A stretch of 64,000 nucleotides of DNA from Hexactinellida sp. DTS-2022 (GCA_028753945.1 JAPNXP010000001.1:13444501-13508500); one strand, 5' to 3'. Positions 1 to 10,800 are shown, counted from the stretch's first letter. The notes: a model not told the origin generated them from the sequence alone. Program-made: numbers and translations.

Positions 1-1361
1 GATATAAATCAGCCGCGGAGGAAGACCCTAACGGAATCAGACGAACAATGGTGGAAAACTTTTTCATAAGACTGGAAATCATCATTGAAAACACAGTTGT
101 GGGGGGGTCGCTAGGGTTGTCGATGGCGCCCAAAACTTTACCTCCTTTATATGAAGCATCACTACGGATGTGAACTTCGTCCATTTGAAGTATCACATGG
201 CGTTCCCTATGGCTAAATTTGGAAGTTATTTCCTTTAGAATTTGAAAGTAATCACCTTCAATACCCAGAGTGTTTTTTATACCAATCAAATTTCTCTCGT
301 GAGGCAAGATTAAGCAATTGGATGATTGAATAAGTCGGTAACATGCAGGTGATATTCCATGAATTTTTAGTGAAAATACTTGAGTTAAAATATTATACCG
401 TCGACGACTTTTAGCATTTATCAAATTTCTCAGTTGTCCAACTAAAAAGTGGAATGAAATACTCAGAGATTCGCTACTGCAATGTAAATCATCTATGTCT
501 AGGTCTATCGAGTCACCATCAACAAGCTTAATTGCACTCTCGAGTTCATGGATAGCAAGTTTTATATGGTTGTTAATAGAACATTCAGTTTGAGAGTTAA
601 TAGTTTCAAGTAAGAATGAAAATGTATCTACTTCATCGAGGATGGTCTCAACTTGGCGAGTGTCATTAATAAAAATTCGTGTGATCGGAATGGTGACGTT
701 TTTATTATCAAATGCTTTGATGTACAAATCATCGTTAACTAATACAGATCGGTCGATGAAAGGTCCGGTTTCTAAAATAACGATTTTTATAAAAAATAAA
801 GGGATGTTATTAGACACATTAGTTATCCAGCCGTTTGGTAGGTCGATTAAATTTAGCTTAGAAAGAAGATCAGAATATGAATTAACTAGGAACTTATCCA
901 CCGTTTCTTCGTTGTCAGTTATGCTCTTGGAGTATGCAGATTCCATCAGCAGTCGTTCTTTATCATCTAGGCATAGTCTCTTTGGCTTGGAATTGAATTC
1001 AGAAAGATAGGAAGGACAGTTGGGAAAAATGCTGGGTACTGCTGTCTTCTTCAGAGCTATTCTCTCTCTGGAAACTGTAACAGTATGAACCCCGTCATTG
1101 TAGGATATGGTCCTTTCGATGTCATCTTCTTTGAAATGACGAATGCATACCTAAAGAAACTAATGTAAATATGGCAATCAATAAATGGAAATTATAGATA
1201 CTTACCCTCATCTGCTTGTTGGTTTCATAGTCCTTCCGTGGCCGTGGAATTGCCCTGAACCATTCTTCAAGTAACTTCGGGTCTCTTGGGAAATGAAAAG
1301 CGGAGATAGACTCATCTTGGCTTTTATAATTAGACTTGCAGCCTGGGACAACACAAGACAT
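1..1361 (-). CDS. THAP-domain P-element-type transposase-like protein, 3' part beyond the window
   Basis: Two exons are read on the minus strand. Exon 1 is 1361-1206 and starts MSCVVPGC. It ends at a good donor (GG|GTAAGT) at 1205. Exon 2 starts after TTTCTTTAG at 1150 and stays open to the edge, giving about 435 residues. The splice joins the reading frame exactly and completes a THAP zinc finger: Cys3, Cys8, Cys54 and His57 (C-x4-C...C-x2-H), with the AVP motif at residues 89-91. Around residue 377 is DEVHI, which matches the catalytic aspartate region of P-element/THAP9 RNase H-like transposases. THAP domains bind DNA in the nucleus, and in this family the downstream domain cuts and joins transposon ends. 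No stop or frameshift interrupts the part seen. It could be a live P-element transposase or a domesticated host gene. The C-terminal half is needed to decide. Confidence 0.8.
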
Positions 1362-1423
1362 GCTATTAGAAGTTTCAAATGAATTGTATTGTGGGGGAAC
1401 GTTTCTGATGAATATAGTGTCAT

Positions 1424-2416
1424 GAAATGAATTTAAAACAGTGATTTTTAAAACTTTTTAACTAAGTAGTAAAATAATATATAAATATTATGATAGGTTA
1501 AAAATTAGATAATCACAAGTTTTCGACATTCCTTCCTATGTACCGTTTTTGGTGCAAATTGATGTAGAATGAATTATAATGGTTAGTTAATTAACGGTGT
1601 ACAAAGCTAAATGCCAGCAGTAAATAAGCTTTACGCAAAATTTAATTTGACTGACCTAACAAATCCCTGGTCCAAGTCCATCAATCAGCACCATTGCCTT
1701 ATGTATAGAATGCTATGCCTTAGGCTTATAGTGTTTGCTTATCTTTTCAAACAAATGAATAGGAAGTATATTATTATTTAGACACGAACACAACACGGTT
1801 CTTATTGTATTCGATAGGCTATAAATTGAAACAGTTCTTTGCAGGAAATGTGCAATTTAATTGGCTCGGGAAAAGTACTAACGGCATTTCTAATCGAATT
1901 TGTATTATACACAGGGCCGTAGGAACACGGGCGGCAGGTGCGGCCTAGGCCGCATCAATATTTTATACTATTAATAGAGCAGTGTCTGTGTGTGTGTTCG
2001 CAACCGATCTCAAATCACATTTTGATTGGCCCAATTCAACCACTAATATTTATCTCCTAATATGCATTGTTGACATTCATTTTTGATACTGCTGATCGCA
2101 AATTGATTGGCCCAATTCAACCACTAATATTTATCTCCTAATATGCATTGTTGACATTCATTTTTTGAATAAATACCACATACGGGAACAAAAATTATTT
2201 TGTTAAACATTCAATGGAACCTTCTACAAACCCGGGCAACTCATCGGAAATACCACATAGACCTAAGGCAATGTGTACCATAAAGCGTTTATGGCGCAAT
2301 AAAATGTTGAAAAGAAAAGGAGACGTCTTGATCCTGAAGTTCGCGTCTGAAAATGTCTCAGATAAGGTGCACTATTGTAAAATACACCCGAAATGTAGTA
2401 TACAGAGAAGTTTTGT
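1424..2416. other. Intergenic, no recognised gene
   Basis: This is AT-rich sequence upstream of the THAP gene. A 72-codon open frame on the plus strand (2214-2432) has no family I recognise. Its last codons lie inside the MITE at 2422, so its present end is not original. Without that insert it would read only about 18 codons further. Confidence 0.4.
2022..2167. repeat. 81-bp tandem duplication
   Basis: A block starting TTGATTGGCCCAATTCAACC at 2022 is repeated almost exactly from 2103, a period of 81 bp. The copies are nearly identical over about 64 bp, so the duplication looks recent. Confidence 0.85.
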
Positions 2417-2421
2417 AGGTG

Positions 2422-2557
2422 CAGGGCCGTAGCCACCAAAATCAAAGTGGTCAGGTTAATCTGACCAACCTGACCGAGTGGTGCCATATTGGGAAATTAA
2501 TCAACCAAAAGTGGTCAGGTTGAAACCTGACCAACCTGACCAGTGGCTACGGCCCTG
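2422..2557. mobile_element. 136-bp MITE with CAGGGCCGTAGCCAC termini
   Basis: The element begins CAGGGCCGTAGCCAC and ends with the matching inverted repeat GTGGCTACGGCCCTG. The interior carries repeated GTGGTCAGGTT / AACCTGACC arms. AGGTG is duplicated on both sides (2417-2421 and 2558-2562). The CAGGG end resembles hAT elements, but a 5-bp duplication is short for hAT, so the superfamily is open. Confidence 0.8.
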
Positions 2558-2794
2558 AGGTGGGCTGGCTATAATGACTGTTATATATAAATTATCAGTA
2601 ATCTGTACATAGCCACCTCTTAGTATATATTCCCGCAATATAATATCCATATTAAATTATCATAAAAATATTTCCATATTACGTCAGCAAAGCGACGGGT
2701 AACTGGCTAGTTCATATAATACACGTATATTTAAAATATAAGCTCTATTGTCTGAAATCTGTTGAATATAACAACATACAACTGCTGGCAATTT

Positions 2795-3395
2795 TAGGAG
2801 TTATATAAGCATTTATTAGTTTTGTTTATTGCAATCTTACATTAGTTAACTTAATTATTAGCTCATCAACTCTCACTCTCAGAATACAATATATAAAGTA
2901 CTGTCTGACTTTATTGATTATTATGGACATCTTAAGAGAACTGTGAGTAGTTACAAGAAGTGACGTTAACTTTATATTGATGTTACTAAAAGAAACGAAA
3001 TTATATAAGTTAATTAAATCTACTTTAATATTTAAACTTTGGTTAAGTATATGGTTACAGTGGAATATGCATAGAGACTTTCCTATAATTAGTCTCACAT
3101 TGTATCTATCTATAAATAAGCTGATTTAGTGGCTCTATACTATTTGACTCAACTTATATTATTTCATAGTAACTGTATTAATACTTGAAGATAATTGTGT
3201 AATTCAGAAATTAAGCTAATTTCTACAATTGTTAATTTGTCAATTTATCAGGTTAGTATTTTGGAATTTAACAAATAATTTATTCTATGTTAGTTCATTA
3301 AATTTTTTATCTTAATATCTGTTGCTAGGAAACCTATCCATAATTGAAGAATTCTATCACAAAAGTAATTTATTAGAATCACAATACTCCAATTT
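2795..3395. repeat. Dispersed repeat A, copy 1
   Basis: About 600 bp is shared with 38125-38640, and in part with 34615-34900. The best conserved core is GTTACAGTGGAATATGCATA at 3054 followed by an ATAGAGACTTTCCTATA segment. No coding potential is seen in this copy. Confidence 0.7.
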
Positions 3396-3429
3396 TCAGC
3401 TAATTCAGTGACTCAATCGAAGCAACACC

Positions 3430-3525
3430 CAGGGCCGAATTACCAATAAGCTAACTAAGCTATAGTTTGGGAGCCTTCGCATGTTTGTGGCATCACAAAG
3501 TCCTAAGTAACTCTAGTTATGTCCG
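3430..3525. repeat. Dispersed repeat B, copy 1 (one end of a hAT-like element)
   Basis: The segment begins CAGGGCCGAATTACC and matches 42655-42735 closely, including TAAGCTAACTAAGCTATAGT. The CAGGGCCG start resembles hAT-type termini. The opposite end is not found at either copy. Confidence 0.5.
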
Positions 3526-3536
3526 ATCCCACTTAA

Positions 3537-3589
3537 TTGATACTGTGAGGCCTGTACATCAATAATATGTACAGGCCTCACAGTATCAA
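3537..3589. other. Perfect 23-bp-arm hairpin
   Basis: The arms are 3537-3559 and 3567-3589, separated by 7 nt (CAATAAT), without a mismatch (arm core TACTGTGAGGCCTGTACAT). The right arm ends one base before the Helitron-like 5' terminus at 3591. Confidence 0.9.
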
Positions 3590-3590
3590 A

Positions 3591-4630
3591 TCTCGATTGT
3601 TGTGTGTTTGTGTGTTTGTTTGTCCGGACTCCGGATTGTATTAAAGTGATGGGGGAATAGAAACCGCATTTATATATGAGATATAAACTAACTGTTAAAT
3701 GTTATAATTGGTAAACAAATGTTATAATAGGTAAACCAGTATGCTGATTTCGAATTTCGCATTTATAAAATTATAATATGAATATTTGTTGTTGTTGTTT
3801 GTAAACACAAAATAGGTAAAGAAATTAATGAAAATTCAAAATCAACCTAGAAGTTTGCTTTCAACAGGTATTATAGGTAAACAAGTATGCTGAACACGAA
3901 TTTCGCATTTATAAATTTATATATGAATATTTGTTGTTGTTGTTTACACAAAATAGGTAAAGAAATTAATGAAAATTCAAAATCAACCTAGAAGTTTGCT
4001 TTCAACAGGTATTATAGGTAAACAAGTATGCTGAACACGAATTTCGCATTTATAAATTTATATATGAATATTTGTTGTTGTTGTTTACACAAAATAGGTA
4101 AACAAATTAATGAAATTAAAAATCAACCTAGAAGTTAGCTTTTAACGGCTATTATAGGTAAATAAGTATGCTGATTTCGAATTTCGCATTTAAAAATTTC
4201 TAATATTTTATATGTTGTTGTTGTTGTCTACACACAATAGGTAAACAAATTAATAAAAATTCAAAATGAACCTAAAAGTTAGCTTCAACGGGTATTATAG
4301 GTAAACAAGTGTGCTGAACACAAATTTCGCGTTTGTAAATTCTAATATGAATAATTATTGTTGTTGTTTACAAAAAATAGGTAAACAAATTGATTAAAAA
4401 TAAAAATCAACCTAGAAGTTAGCTTTCGACAGGTATTATAGGTAAAGAAGTGTGCTGAACACGAATTTCGAATTTATAAATTTATAATATGAAAAACAAG
4501 TTAAAACTATGGAAATTTTCTAAAGGGATGTATATTACTCCCTTTCTGCCATTTTCCATAGCGGCCGTTAACTTGAGGTGCGTAGCACCGATCCGTCGCA
4601 AAGCGACCGAGACCGAAGGGCTCGTATTAT
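3591..4630 (+). mobile_element. Helitron-like element, 5' portion with internal tandem array
   Basis: The 5' terminus TCTCGATTGTTGTGTG follows an A, as expected for Helitrons (A|TC). Then come a TTTGTCCGGA segment and about five imperfect repeats of roughly 140 bp (3711-4490). Each unit holds AGGTAAACAA, AACCTAGAAGTT, GAATTTCGCATTTATAAA and a GTTGTTGTTGTTTA block. A segment of short palindromes (GCGGCCGTTAAC, GTCGCAAAGCGAC) ends in GGGCTCGTA at about 4628. The same order occurs inverted in the complete copy at 14160-15902. The last 480 bp of that copy, up to the CTAG terminus, are absent here. No Rep/helicase gene is present, so the element is non-autonomous. Confidence 0.7.
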
Positions 4631-4708
4631 TGATTTCCTATAGTAGAGGCGACTGGGCGTTACTAACTTGTATTTATGTGAATACATATCTAAATTCATT
4701 ATTATAAT

Positions 4709-4960
4709 GATTTAAACCAAGGTTGATTCCGAATACTGATATATGGTTGAACCAAATATTATTTGCCGAATAGTTGATATTTGGTTGCTAACAGTATTCG
4801 TATTCGGAGTGTATTATATATACCTCCATTTATAAATACGCTCCAAATCCTGGTTTTATTCAATTTTCATACGCCTAAATCACAAATTAATGATACGGTA
4901 TAGGAGAAGATTCCAATTTTTCGCGCTCCTAAATAATTAAAAGGAGCGTCTCGCGTTCCC
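4709..4960. mobile_element. Fragment of the Harbinger-like MITE seen complete at 54324-54733
   Basis: It starts AACCAAGGTTGA and contains CGAATACTGATAT and ATTTGCCGAATAGT, in the same order as the inverted right end of the 54324-54733 element. It also shares the GCGCTCCTAAATAA segment. The second terminus is not evident. Confidence 0.6.
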
Positions 4961-5410
4961 CGTGCATATTTTGTCTCCTTCAAATTATGCCTCATCATTG
5001 AATTATACCGATCAGGATTTCATCCTGGGGGTTGTAGGGAGAGCATTTGCCCCTCCCCCCCCCTGCTTCTTCAAGTGCCCCCCCCCCCCTGAAAAAACCA
5101 CTTACACACGAAGTTTAATTTATGCCCCCCTTAAGAACATACATATAAGAGTGCCCCCCTTGAGAATTTACATAACCCAGATTGTCCCCTTGTATGCAAA
5201 TCCTGTATGAAACACTGCCGATTTTGTATTATAACTGACACATTTAGGGTGCCGCAAAAATTTAAATTCTATAAAAAAGTGCCGGCCAAGAGAATCCTAG
5301 ATAAACCCCTGCTGTGTACCCCTAACTTTGGGCTGTGGAGAAGTTATTGAATTGATTGGTAATAATTGGATATCAAATAGACAAAATGGAATTTTAGAAA
5401 TGTATGGGTA
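4961..5410. other. Non-coding, poly-C-rich repeat debris
   Basis: It holds runs of C (5055-5095 and 5125-5160) in repeats of the kind CCCCCCTGAAAAAACC. The open frames here are low-complexity and not credible genes. Confidence 0.4.
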
Positions 5411-5419
5411 GACAGACTG

Positions 5420-7710
5420 ACACAAATAACTGATTGGATGAATGAAACTCCTCTCGACCAATTAAATTACAGTCTCATGAAGAAATTGCATAATGCACAC
5501 TTAACAATTGATAAATACACTAAAATACTTTTATACTAATTTAATGCTAGCTGTTAATCCAAACTGGAAAACCCTCGAATATAATAGGCTAAAGCATAGC
5601 CTACTCTATATATGGCCTGACAGTAGATGTACCAGGGATGCACAAGAAGATGGTAAATTTTAATTTTTTCTATATTGAACTACTAAGTTCTTTATACGTC
5701 TCTAGGTCGTAAACGAACTCAGCCCTGCTAGCCCGTGATTAGTAATAGCTGTAATGAGAAGGGTGATTGGATTTTCATAATTTAATAGTAATAATAAACA
5801 CAAACAGTACAATTTCTAATATTAATATACAGTAAATAATACACAATTATTTGCTTTCTTTCCTCTCTCCTCTTTCTCTCTCTGGCTCTAGCAGTGACAC
5901 ACGACACACAACTACATAATAGAAATAAGAATAAACAGAGTAATACAAATCATGATAAATACAAATATGTAGACACATAATTAAGAGAATTTCTTAAATT
6001 TACGCTTTTCTATACTTTTTGAAAGAACCAGCGAGTTATAATTCTCAACTTTGTTTGCAAGAAAGCAATTCCCTGCGGTAAAGACTAGCTTCGATAATAT
6101 GTTCCATCCAACTAAACACACCACAGCTATTACAAGTAAACTTCCAAATACTTGGATCACGATTATCACTATCTTCAAAATACATCAACGAAAGTTCAAC
6201 TAGTATTTTTCTAGAAGGTCCACTTACAAGCTTCGCCAACAGCTCTTTATTGTTTTCGATGGCACTAAAGGCTTCATAAAACAAGTTTGGAATTCAAAAC
6301 TGGATCAGATGGATATTTAAGTTTGCCTCTCTCTGTCCGTTAGCTGCAGAAGTTTATGCTAAGAGTCCAGGTGTAAATCAAGTAGAAATTCTTTATAACT
6401 GTTAGCATATAGCATATGACAGACATGACACGGTTTTGTTTGTTTCAGGTACTGGTGGACAGTATAGCCTGCGATAAAGGCTAATGATTGAAGCAACTGT
6501 GAACCACAACCAGTGATTGTTGATAGATCAGTTTCAAGGATTTGAAGATAGATGTGATAATTAGAACCCAACATCATACGGAATAGACCGAATTGGTAAT
6601 CCAAGGGATCCGTCTGTAGAAAGGAGGACAAGACATATGCAAAGCCACAAGATTAGTCAAATGGTTGGTAATTTGTGGTAAGGCAATACAAGCATGTCTA
6701 AAACTGGTGATGTTTGTTTACTCAGTTTGCCAATTTTTTCTGGTAAAGTTTGCCAAGCATCTAACCAAGTCAAAAAGCAAAAAATAGAAATCGCTCGTCA
6801 TTCAAATTCAAAGGTCTAGAGAAATTATCGTTCAAACGTATTCCTTTAAATGGTGTGTTAACGTTGAATAATTTCCAAACAGTAAGAAGGGTATCAACAA
6901 ACTCAGGAGTATTCTTTCTATATTCTGGATAACGCAATTCGTTCTGGATAGTTAGCGGAGATATTGGTAATTCGTTAACGACTTTCAAAACCAGTTTGAC
7001 ATTATGACGTTCTATGTTAGACGGAAAACATGACTCCATAGTCAAATGAGGAGCTAACTTGGCTAAACTTGTTCTTTCTGAATTATATAATTGACATACA
7101 TCTTAAAAGGATGCACAACCGAACTTAAGGGGATAATCACAATAAGAACTAGAGTTGTATTTTAAAGCAAGTTCCGGCAAAACAGATTCAATTTTTCGGA
7201 TGTCACTAATGCAGCAATGGGAACGGGTATACTCTGTCCATTAAAATAGGCTGAGGTGGATAAATAAGCATTGATTTCAAGGTACAAATCTACTGAGATA
7301 TTTTTTTCAGCCATTTTAGCGAGAACAAACATTATGTTACACTCATTACAGATCCACACCAACCAACTATTAGGTAAATAAATCAAGGTTAACTTATCTT
7401 TCAAGTCCTATGGAGAGTTACCACAAACTTCTCTTTCTCTTGACTCTCGGAACTCAAGCTGAGTTGTAGTGTTTGGTTCATCAAGGCTTCCTATTTGCAT
7501 CGTATGAGAAGCGATTCCGTTTGTTAGGTTTGGATGAATAATACCATCTTCTCCTTCATCCTTGGTCCACATTTTCTAGGTTACTGTCAGGCCATATATA
7601 GAGTAGGCTATGATTGTGCATAATAGAAATATTTTCTGAGGCTCCAATTTGATTGATTGAAAATAAATTAATTTAACCAATCAATTATTTGTCTATTAAA
7701 TCGCCTGTTT
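5420..7710 (-). mobile_element. Decayed P-type transposon with inverted ends
   Basis: Perfect 31-bp inverted repeats lie at 5595-5625 and 7582-7612 (CATAGCCTACTCTATATATG... outward). Drosophila P elements also have 31-bp termini starting CA. Outside these repeats the flanks are still similar in inverted orientation: ACCAATCAATTATTTGTCTA near 7675 versus a matching block near 5430. The true ends may therefore lie further out, with the 31-bp repeats internal. No 8-bp duplication is visible next to the 31-bp repeats. The interior holds a broken minus-strand coding region. Confidence 0.65.
5981..7580 (-). pseudogene. P-element/THAP9-type transposase remnant
   Basis: Read on the minus strand, open pieces at 7580-7162, 7045-6770, 6631-6359 and 6284-5981 are separated by stops and frame changes. 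An in-frame TAG lies at about 7407. The piece 7045-6770 has PSNIERHNVKLVLKVVNE and KGIRLNDNFSRPL. The piece 6631-6359 has LAFIAGYTVHQYLK followed by a C-x2-C pair. These are typical of the C-terminal region of P-element/THAP9 transposases. No THAP domain is present. The reading frame is dead. Confidence 0.7.
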
Positions 7711-7722
7711 TTCTTTTAGTAT

Positions 7723-8453
7723 TACAGTCGAAACTGGGTTTTTTTGTCCCCCTAAATGCATGGAAAAAGAGGCAAAAAAACCCGATACGCAAAAAAACCC
7801 GTATTTAACAATATACAGCAGTGCTGCCAACCTAAAATATCCCAAAAGTGGGACCTGTGGCGGGAGTTTCATCTAAAAGCGGGAGAAAAAGCGGGAGGTC
7901 AGTATTTTAGTTAAATTAGCAAGAATACCTGAATAAAAGGCAGTATAAAAACATTTCTCTACCTATCAATTAGTTTCTACCCTCTAATATTGAATATAAG
8001 GTAGCAGTGAGCATTTTATTATTATTATAAAATATATAAATAAATAAAAATTTCCTAAATGATGTGTTGTAAAAATTCCCTAAATGATGTGTCAGAATGG
8101 AAAATTGGAAATACAAGATAATATACAGAATTATGGTATTTTAAAAGAGACAATTTGTTTCTCGGGTTAGAGTAAATTAGTTAAGTGAAGACTACTAAAA
8201 TATATTGCTTGTAATTATAAAATTAAGATTCTAATATTTACATATACAATCATCCAAAAAGCGGGAGGTTTGAGAGGGGAGGCGGGAGAGCGGGAGGAAA
8301 CATCAAAAAGCGGGACCCTCCCGCCGAAAGCGGGAGGGTTGGCAGCACTGTATACAGTTCTATGAGGTTATGAAGAAACAAAGAGAAGCAAGGAGGCAAA
8401 ATAACCCGATAAGGCAAAAAAACCCGTGGCAAAAAAACCCGATTTCGACTGTA
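7723..8453. mobile_element. Mariner-like MITE, about 190 bp, split by a hAT MITE
   Basis: The termini are TA-CAGTCGAAACTGGG at 7723 and its inverted partner CGATTTCGACTG-TA ending at 8453, so TA is duplicated as in Tc1/mariner elements. The interior repeats GGCAAAAAAACCCG in several spaced copies. It is interrupted at 7819-8350. Confidence 0.75.
7819..8350. mobile_element. 532-bp hAT-like MITE nested in a mariner MITE
   Basis: The terminal inverted repeats CAGTGCTGCCAACC (7819-7832) and GGTTGGCAGCACTG (8337-8350) are perfect. The host sequence TATACAG is duplicated at 7812-7818 and 8351-8357. Subterminal GCGGGAG motifs recur on both sides. CAGTG/CACTG ends fit hAT; seven of an expected eight duplicated bases are seen. 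Confidence 0.85.
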
Positions 8454-8514
8454 TTTTGATTCGAGCTTTCTTATCGTGCAACTGAAATTTATTGAGCTAC
8501 TAAAATTCATTATT

Positions 8515-9775
8515 AATGTGATTGCTTTTTGGGGGGGGAAAGGCCGCGAAGCGGCCGTTAATTGTATCGGGTAGTGCCTAACACGAACGAACAAAGTCGC
8601 GAAGCGACTTTTGTGAGAGAGTGATCCGTCGCAAAGCGACCGAGACCGAAGGGCTCGTACTATTAAACACAAGCCTGGGTGGGTGGGTGTATATATATAT
8701 TTGTTTGTATGTTTCGAGTTGATTGAAGAAAGTGGAGGGTTTCCAAATGGAATTTTTGGCATATAGGGGTAACTTTTGGCACCCGTCAACAAGTTGAGGT
8801 TTCCACTCAAAATTTCTCACACCTCGACAAGTTATGACGTCATTGTCACATTTCGAGAACCCTGAAAATTCACTTAATCGCACAGAATTCGCGCCCTTTA
8901 ATTAAAGGATAAAAATCTGAAAATTTAATAGAACATGTACATTAATGATGTGGACACGTTGGTCACACCAGATTGCCACTATGATTACTCATTATCGCAT
9001 GATGACGTAATCACTAAAATTTTCAGATTTTTTATTCGACTATTTAGGCCTGTTGCGTGGGAAATGGACCCCCCTAATTAATTAAGTGACCATGGATATG
9101 TTCACGGGCGTCCATTTCCCAGACGTATGCGTGGGATTTGGATCCCCCTTGATATGAAAATACATTAGTCATATCCTGTTATGAAAATGTATTACTAGTC
9201 ATCCTGTTATGAAATACTTTGTACATATTAATGTAGACTAGTTCTCAATCAACTAGTTCTTGAATGAAGTTCGATTCCATCAAATCAGGAACCGTGAATG
9301 AGCTAAGTATACTCAAAACCTACAATCCAAATTGGTAAATATGCAGTAACAATTAGGCAGAAAATTAACAATTCAACTCAATTAAAGGTAGACGCACCAA
9401 ATTTTGTGCTCAATTAGAATGTATTTATAAAAAGTCAACAAATTCCGTTCTTAAATAACAGGTTATAATTGTATTTCATAACAGGATATGTCGATATGAC
9501 TAGTAATACATTTTCATAACAGGATATGACTAATGTATTTTCATATCAAGGGGGGTCCAAATCCCACGCATAGGTCTGGGAAATGGACGCCCGTGGGAAA
9601 TGGACCCCCCTGAACATATCCATGATCACTTAATTAGGGGGGTCCATTTCCCATTCAACAGGCCTATTTAAGCTTTATAATCAATGTTAGAAGTATATAA
9701 ACCATACATCAACCGCGAAGCGGTTGGTGTGTGGTTGTGTTCTGCCGCGAAGCGACTTAGCAAGCGAAGCGCTAG
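8515..9775 (+). mobile_element. Helitron-like element, 3' portion
   Basis: It begins among the palindromes GGCCGCGAAGCGGCC and GTCGCGAAGCGAC, continues through the GACCGAAGGGCTCGTA block, and ends AGCGAAGCGCTAG|T at 9772-9775. It matches the inverted copy 14160-14690 until exactly CTAG, where similarity stops. CTAG followed by T is the canonical Helitron 3' boundary. It may be the 3' half of the element beginning at 3591, or a separate truncated copy. The GGGCTCGTA block occurs in both pieces, which favours two copies. Confidence 0.65.
9052..9659. mobile_element. 608-bp foldback element, GTTG...CAAC ends, 6-bp duplication
   Basis: The ends are GTTGCGTGGGAAATGGACCC and, inverted, GGGTCCATTTCCCATTCAAC. 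The arms extend about 180 bp each and share TGGACGCCCGTG and CATAACAGGATATGACTA blocks. AGGCCT is duplicated at 9046-9051 and 9660-9665. The paralogous Helitron copy has a single, uninterrupted AGGCCT at 14271-14276, which serves as the empty site. Confidence 0.9.
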
Positions 9776-9913
9776 TTTCTAGTATTTTTCGATATTTTTT
9801 GGAATTTCCGATATTTTTCGATATTTGTGCCACCCCGATATATCGATGTCAATCCTTGGATATTATACTTGTTACATTTTTTGCGTTTAGATTCTCATTT
9901 ATTCATTTATGAA

Positions 9914-10168
9914 ATGTCATCGCTTTCGGCGGCTCTTGTGACAGCAGGTCTAGAAAAGATAATTAATGAGTTGGAAGTACTCGGGGTGGAATCTCCCGAA
10001 GACTTGAAGCTATTAGATAACGATACGATAGAAGAGTTAAAGATCAATGTCATACAGAAGAAGAAACTGAATGCTCTAGTTGAGCAGTTAAAGAACTCTG
10101 TGCAAGAAGTTATAGCGACTCCAGTTCAAGAATCTTCTATTGACCTGATAACTGAGAGTCCCAACAAG
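9914..10168 (+). CDS. SAM-like domain exon, probably a first exon
   Basis: The frame opens with ATG at 9914 (MSSLSAALVTAGLEK). An ATG 29 codons upstream adds only repeat-derived sequence. Residues 10-60 read like a SAM-domain helix bundle (GLEKIINELEVLGVES, then DLKLL, then QKKKLNAL). Such domains mediate protein-protein oligomerisation. The frame closes soon after AAC AAG|GTTAAA, a plausible but weak donor that would end the exon at 10168 in phase 0. The next phase-0 acceptor with a long open exon on this strand is at 17424 (the GTPase), so the two may form one gene. The joining is inference. Confidence 0.45.
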
Positions 10169-10201
10169 GTTAAACTATTTTTTTAAATCCAGGCATTCAC
10201 T

Positions 10202-10800
10202 CAGGGCCGGGGTTTCGGTTACAGAATTGTAACTCGGTCATCACCTGTACAGCAGTGCTCAATAAATTAGGTGGTTTGTCGTGCACTGCTGTACAGAACA
10301 ATAGCATCTAAGCATTGTTATACGGTCAGTTCTGGACCCAGACATGGTCTTGGGGTCAAGCCCTTATCAGAAGGGCTTAAGCCCAAGCTCTTTTTAAAAG
10401 CCCTTTTTTAAAAGGGCCTTAATAATAGGCTAAGTCCGGACTGAAGTCTTTTACTCTAATATTTAGAAATCCATACCGTATTTTATTGAATAAGTGCCTT
10501 GAAAAAGGGCTTTGAAGCCATCTATAAAGGGCTTAAGTCCAAGTCCGGACTTAAGCCCTTTTATTAAAGGAGGACTTAAGTCCGGATTTAAGCCGTCTCT
10601 AAAACGGGCTTAAACCCTTTGGGGCTTGGCCCCATACCTGAACTTCTGGTTATAACCAAGGTTATAACCAGAACTAACTATGGATATAACAAATGGTAGA
10701 TCCGGTTATAAGGATGGTAACTGGGATATAAGTACGGTTATAACACGTTACACACATGGTTGTACCCGGTTTATCCTAACTTTAGTTTTAACTTTTGTTC
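10202..10800. repeat. Palindrome-rich non-coding repeats
   Basis: A hairpin with 14-bp arms CTGTACAGCAGTGC / GCACTGCTGTACAG lies at 10245-10258 and 10283-10296. From 10340 to 10640, AAGGGCTTAAG and AAGTCCGGACTT motifs alternate in both orientations. From 10650 on, GGTTATAACC palindromes follow. It looks like overlapping foldback elements. No coding region is seen. Confidence 0.55.

Noticed and set aside
642..1010. 122-codon plus-strand frame
   Set aside because: It lies antisense to exon 2 of the THAP gene and has no domain.
3700..4490. Regular repeats resembling a CRISPR array
   Set aside because: The units are about 140 bp with variable boundaries inside a Helitron-like element in a eukaryote. 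There are no short identical repeats with unique spacers.
4962..5210. 82-codon frame with poly-Pro
   Set aside because: Poly-C repeat debris.
8250..8810. 186-codon open frame on the minus strand
   Set aside because: It crosses the hAT MITE, the mariner MITE end and the Helitron arm, with low-complexity sequence and no domain.
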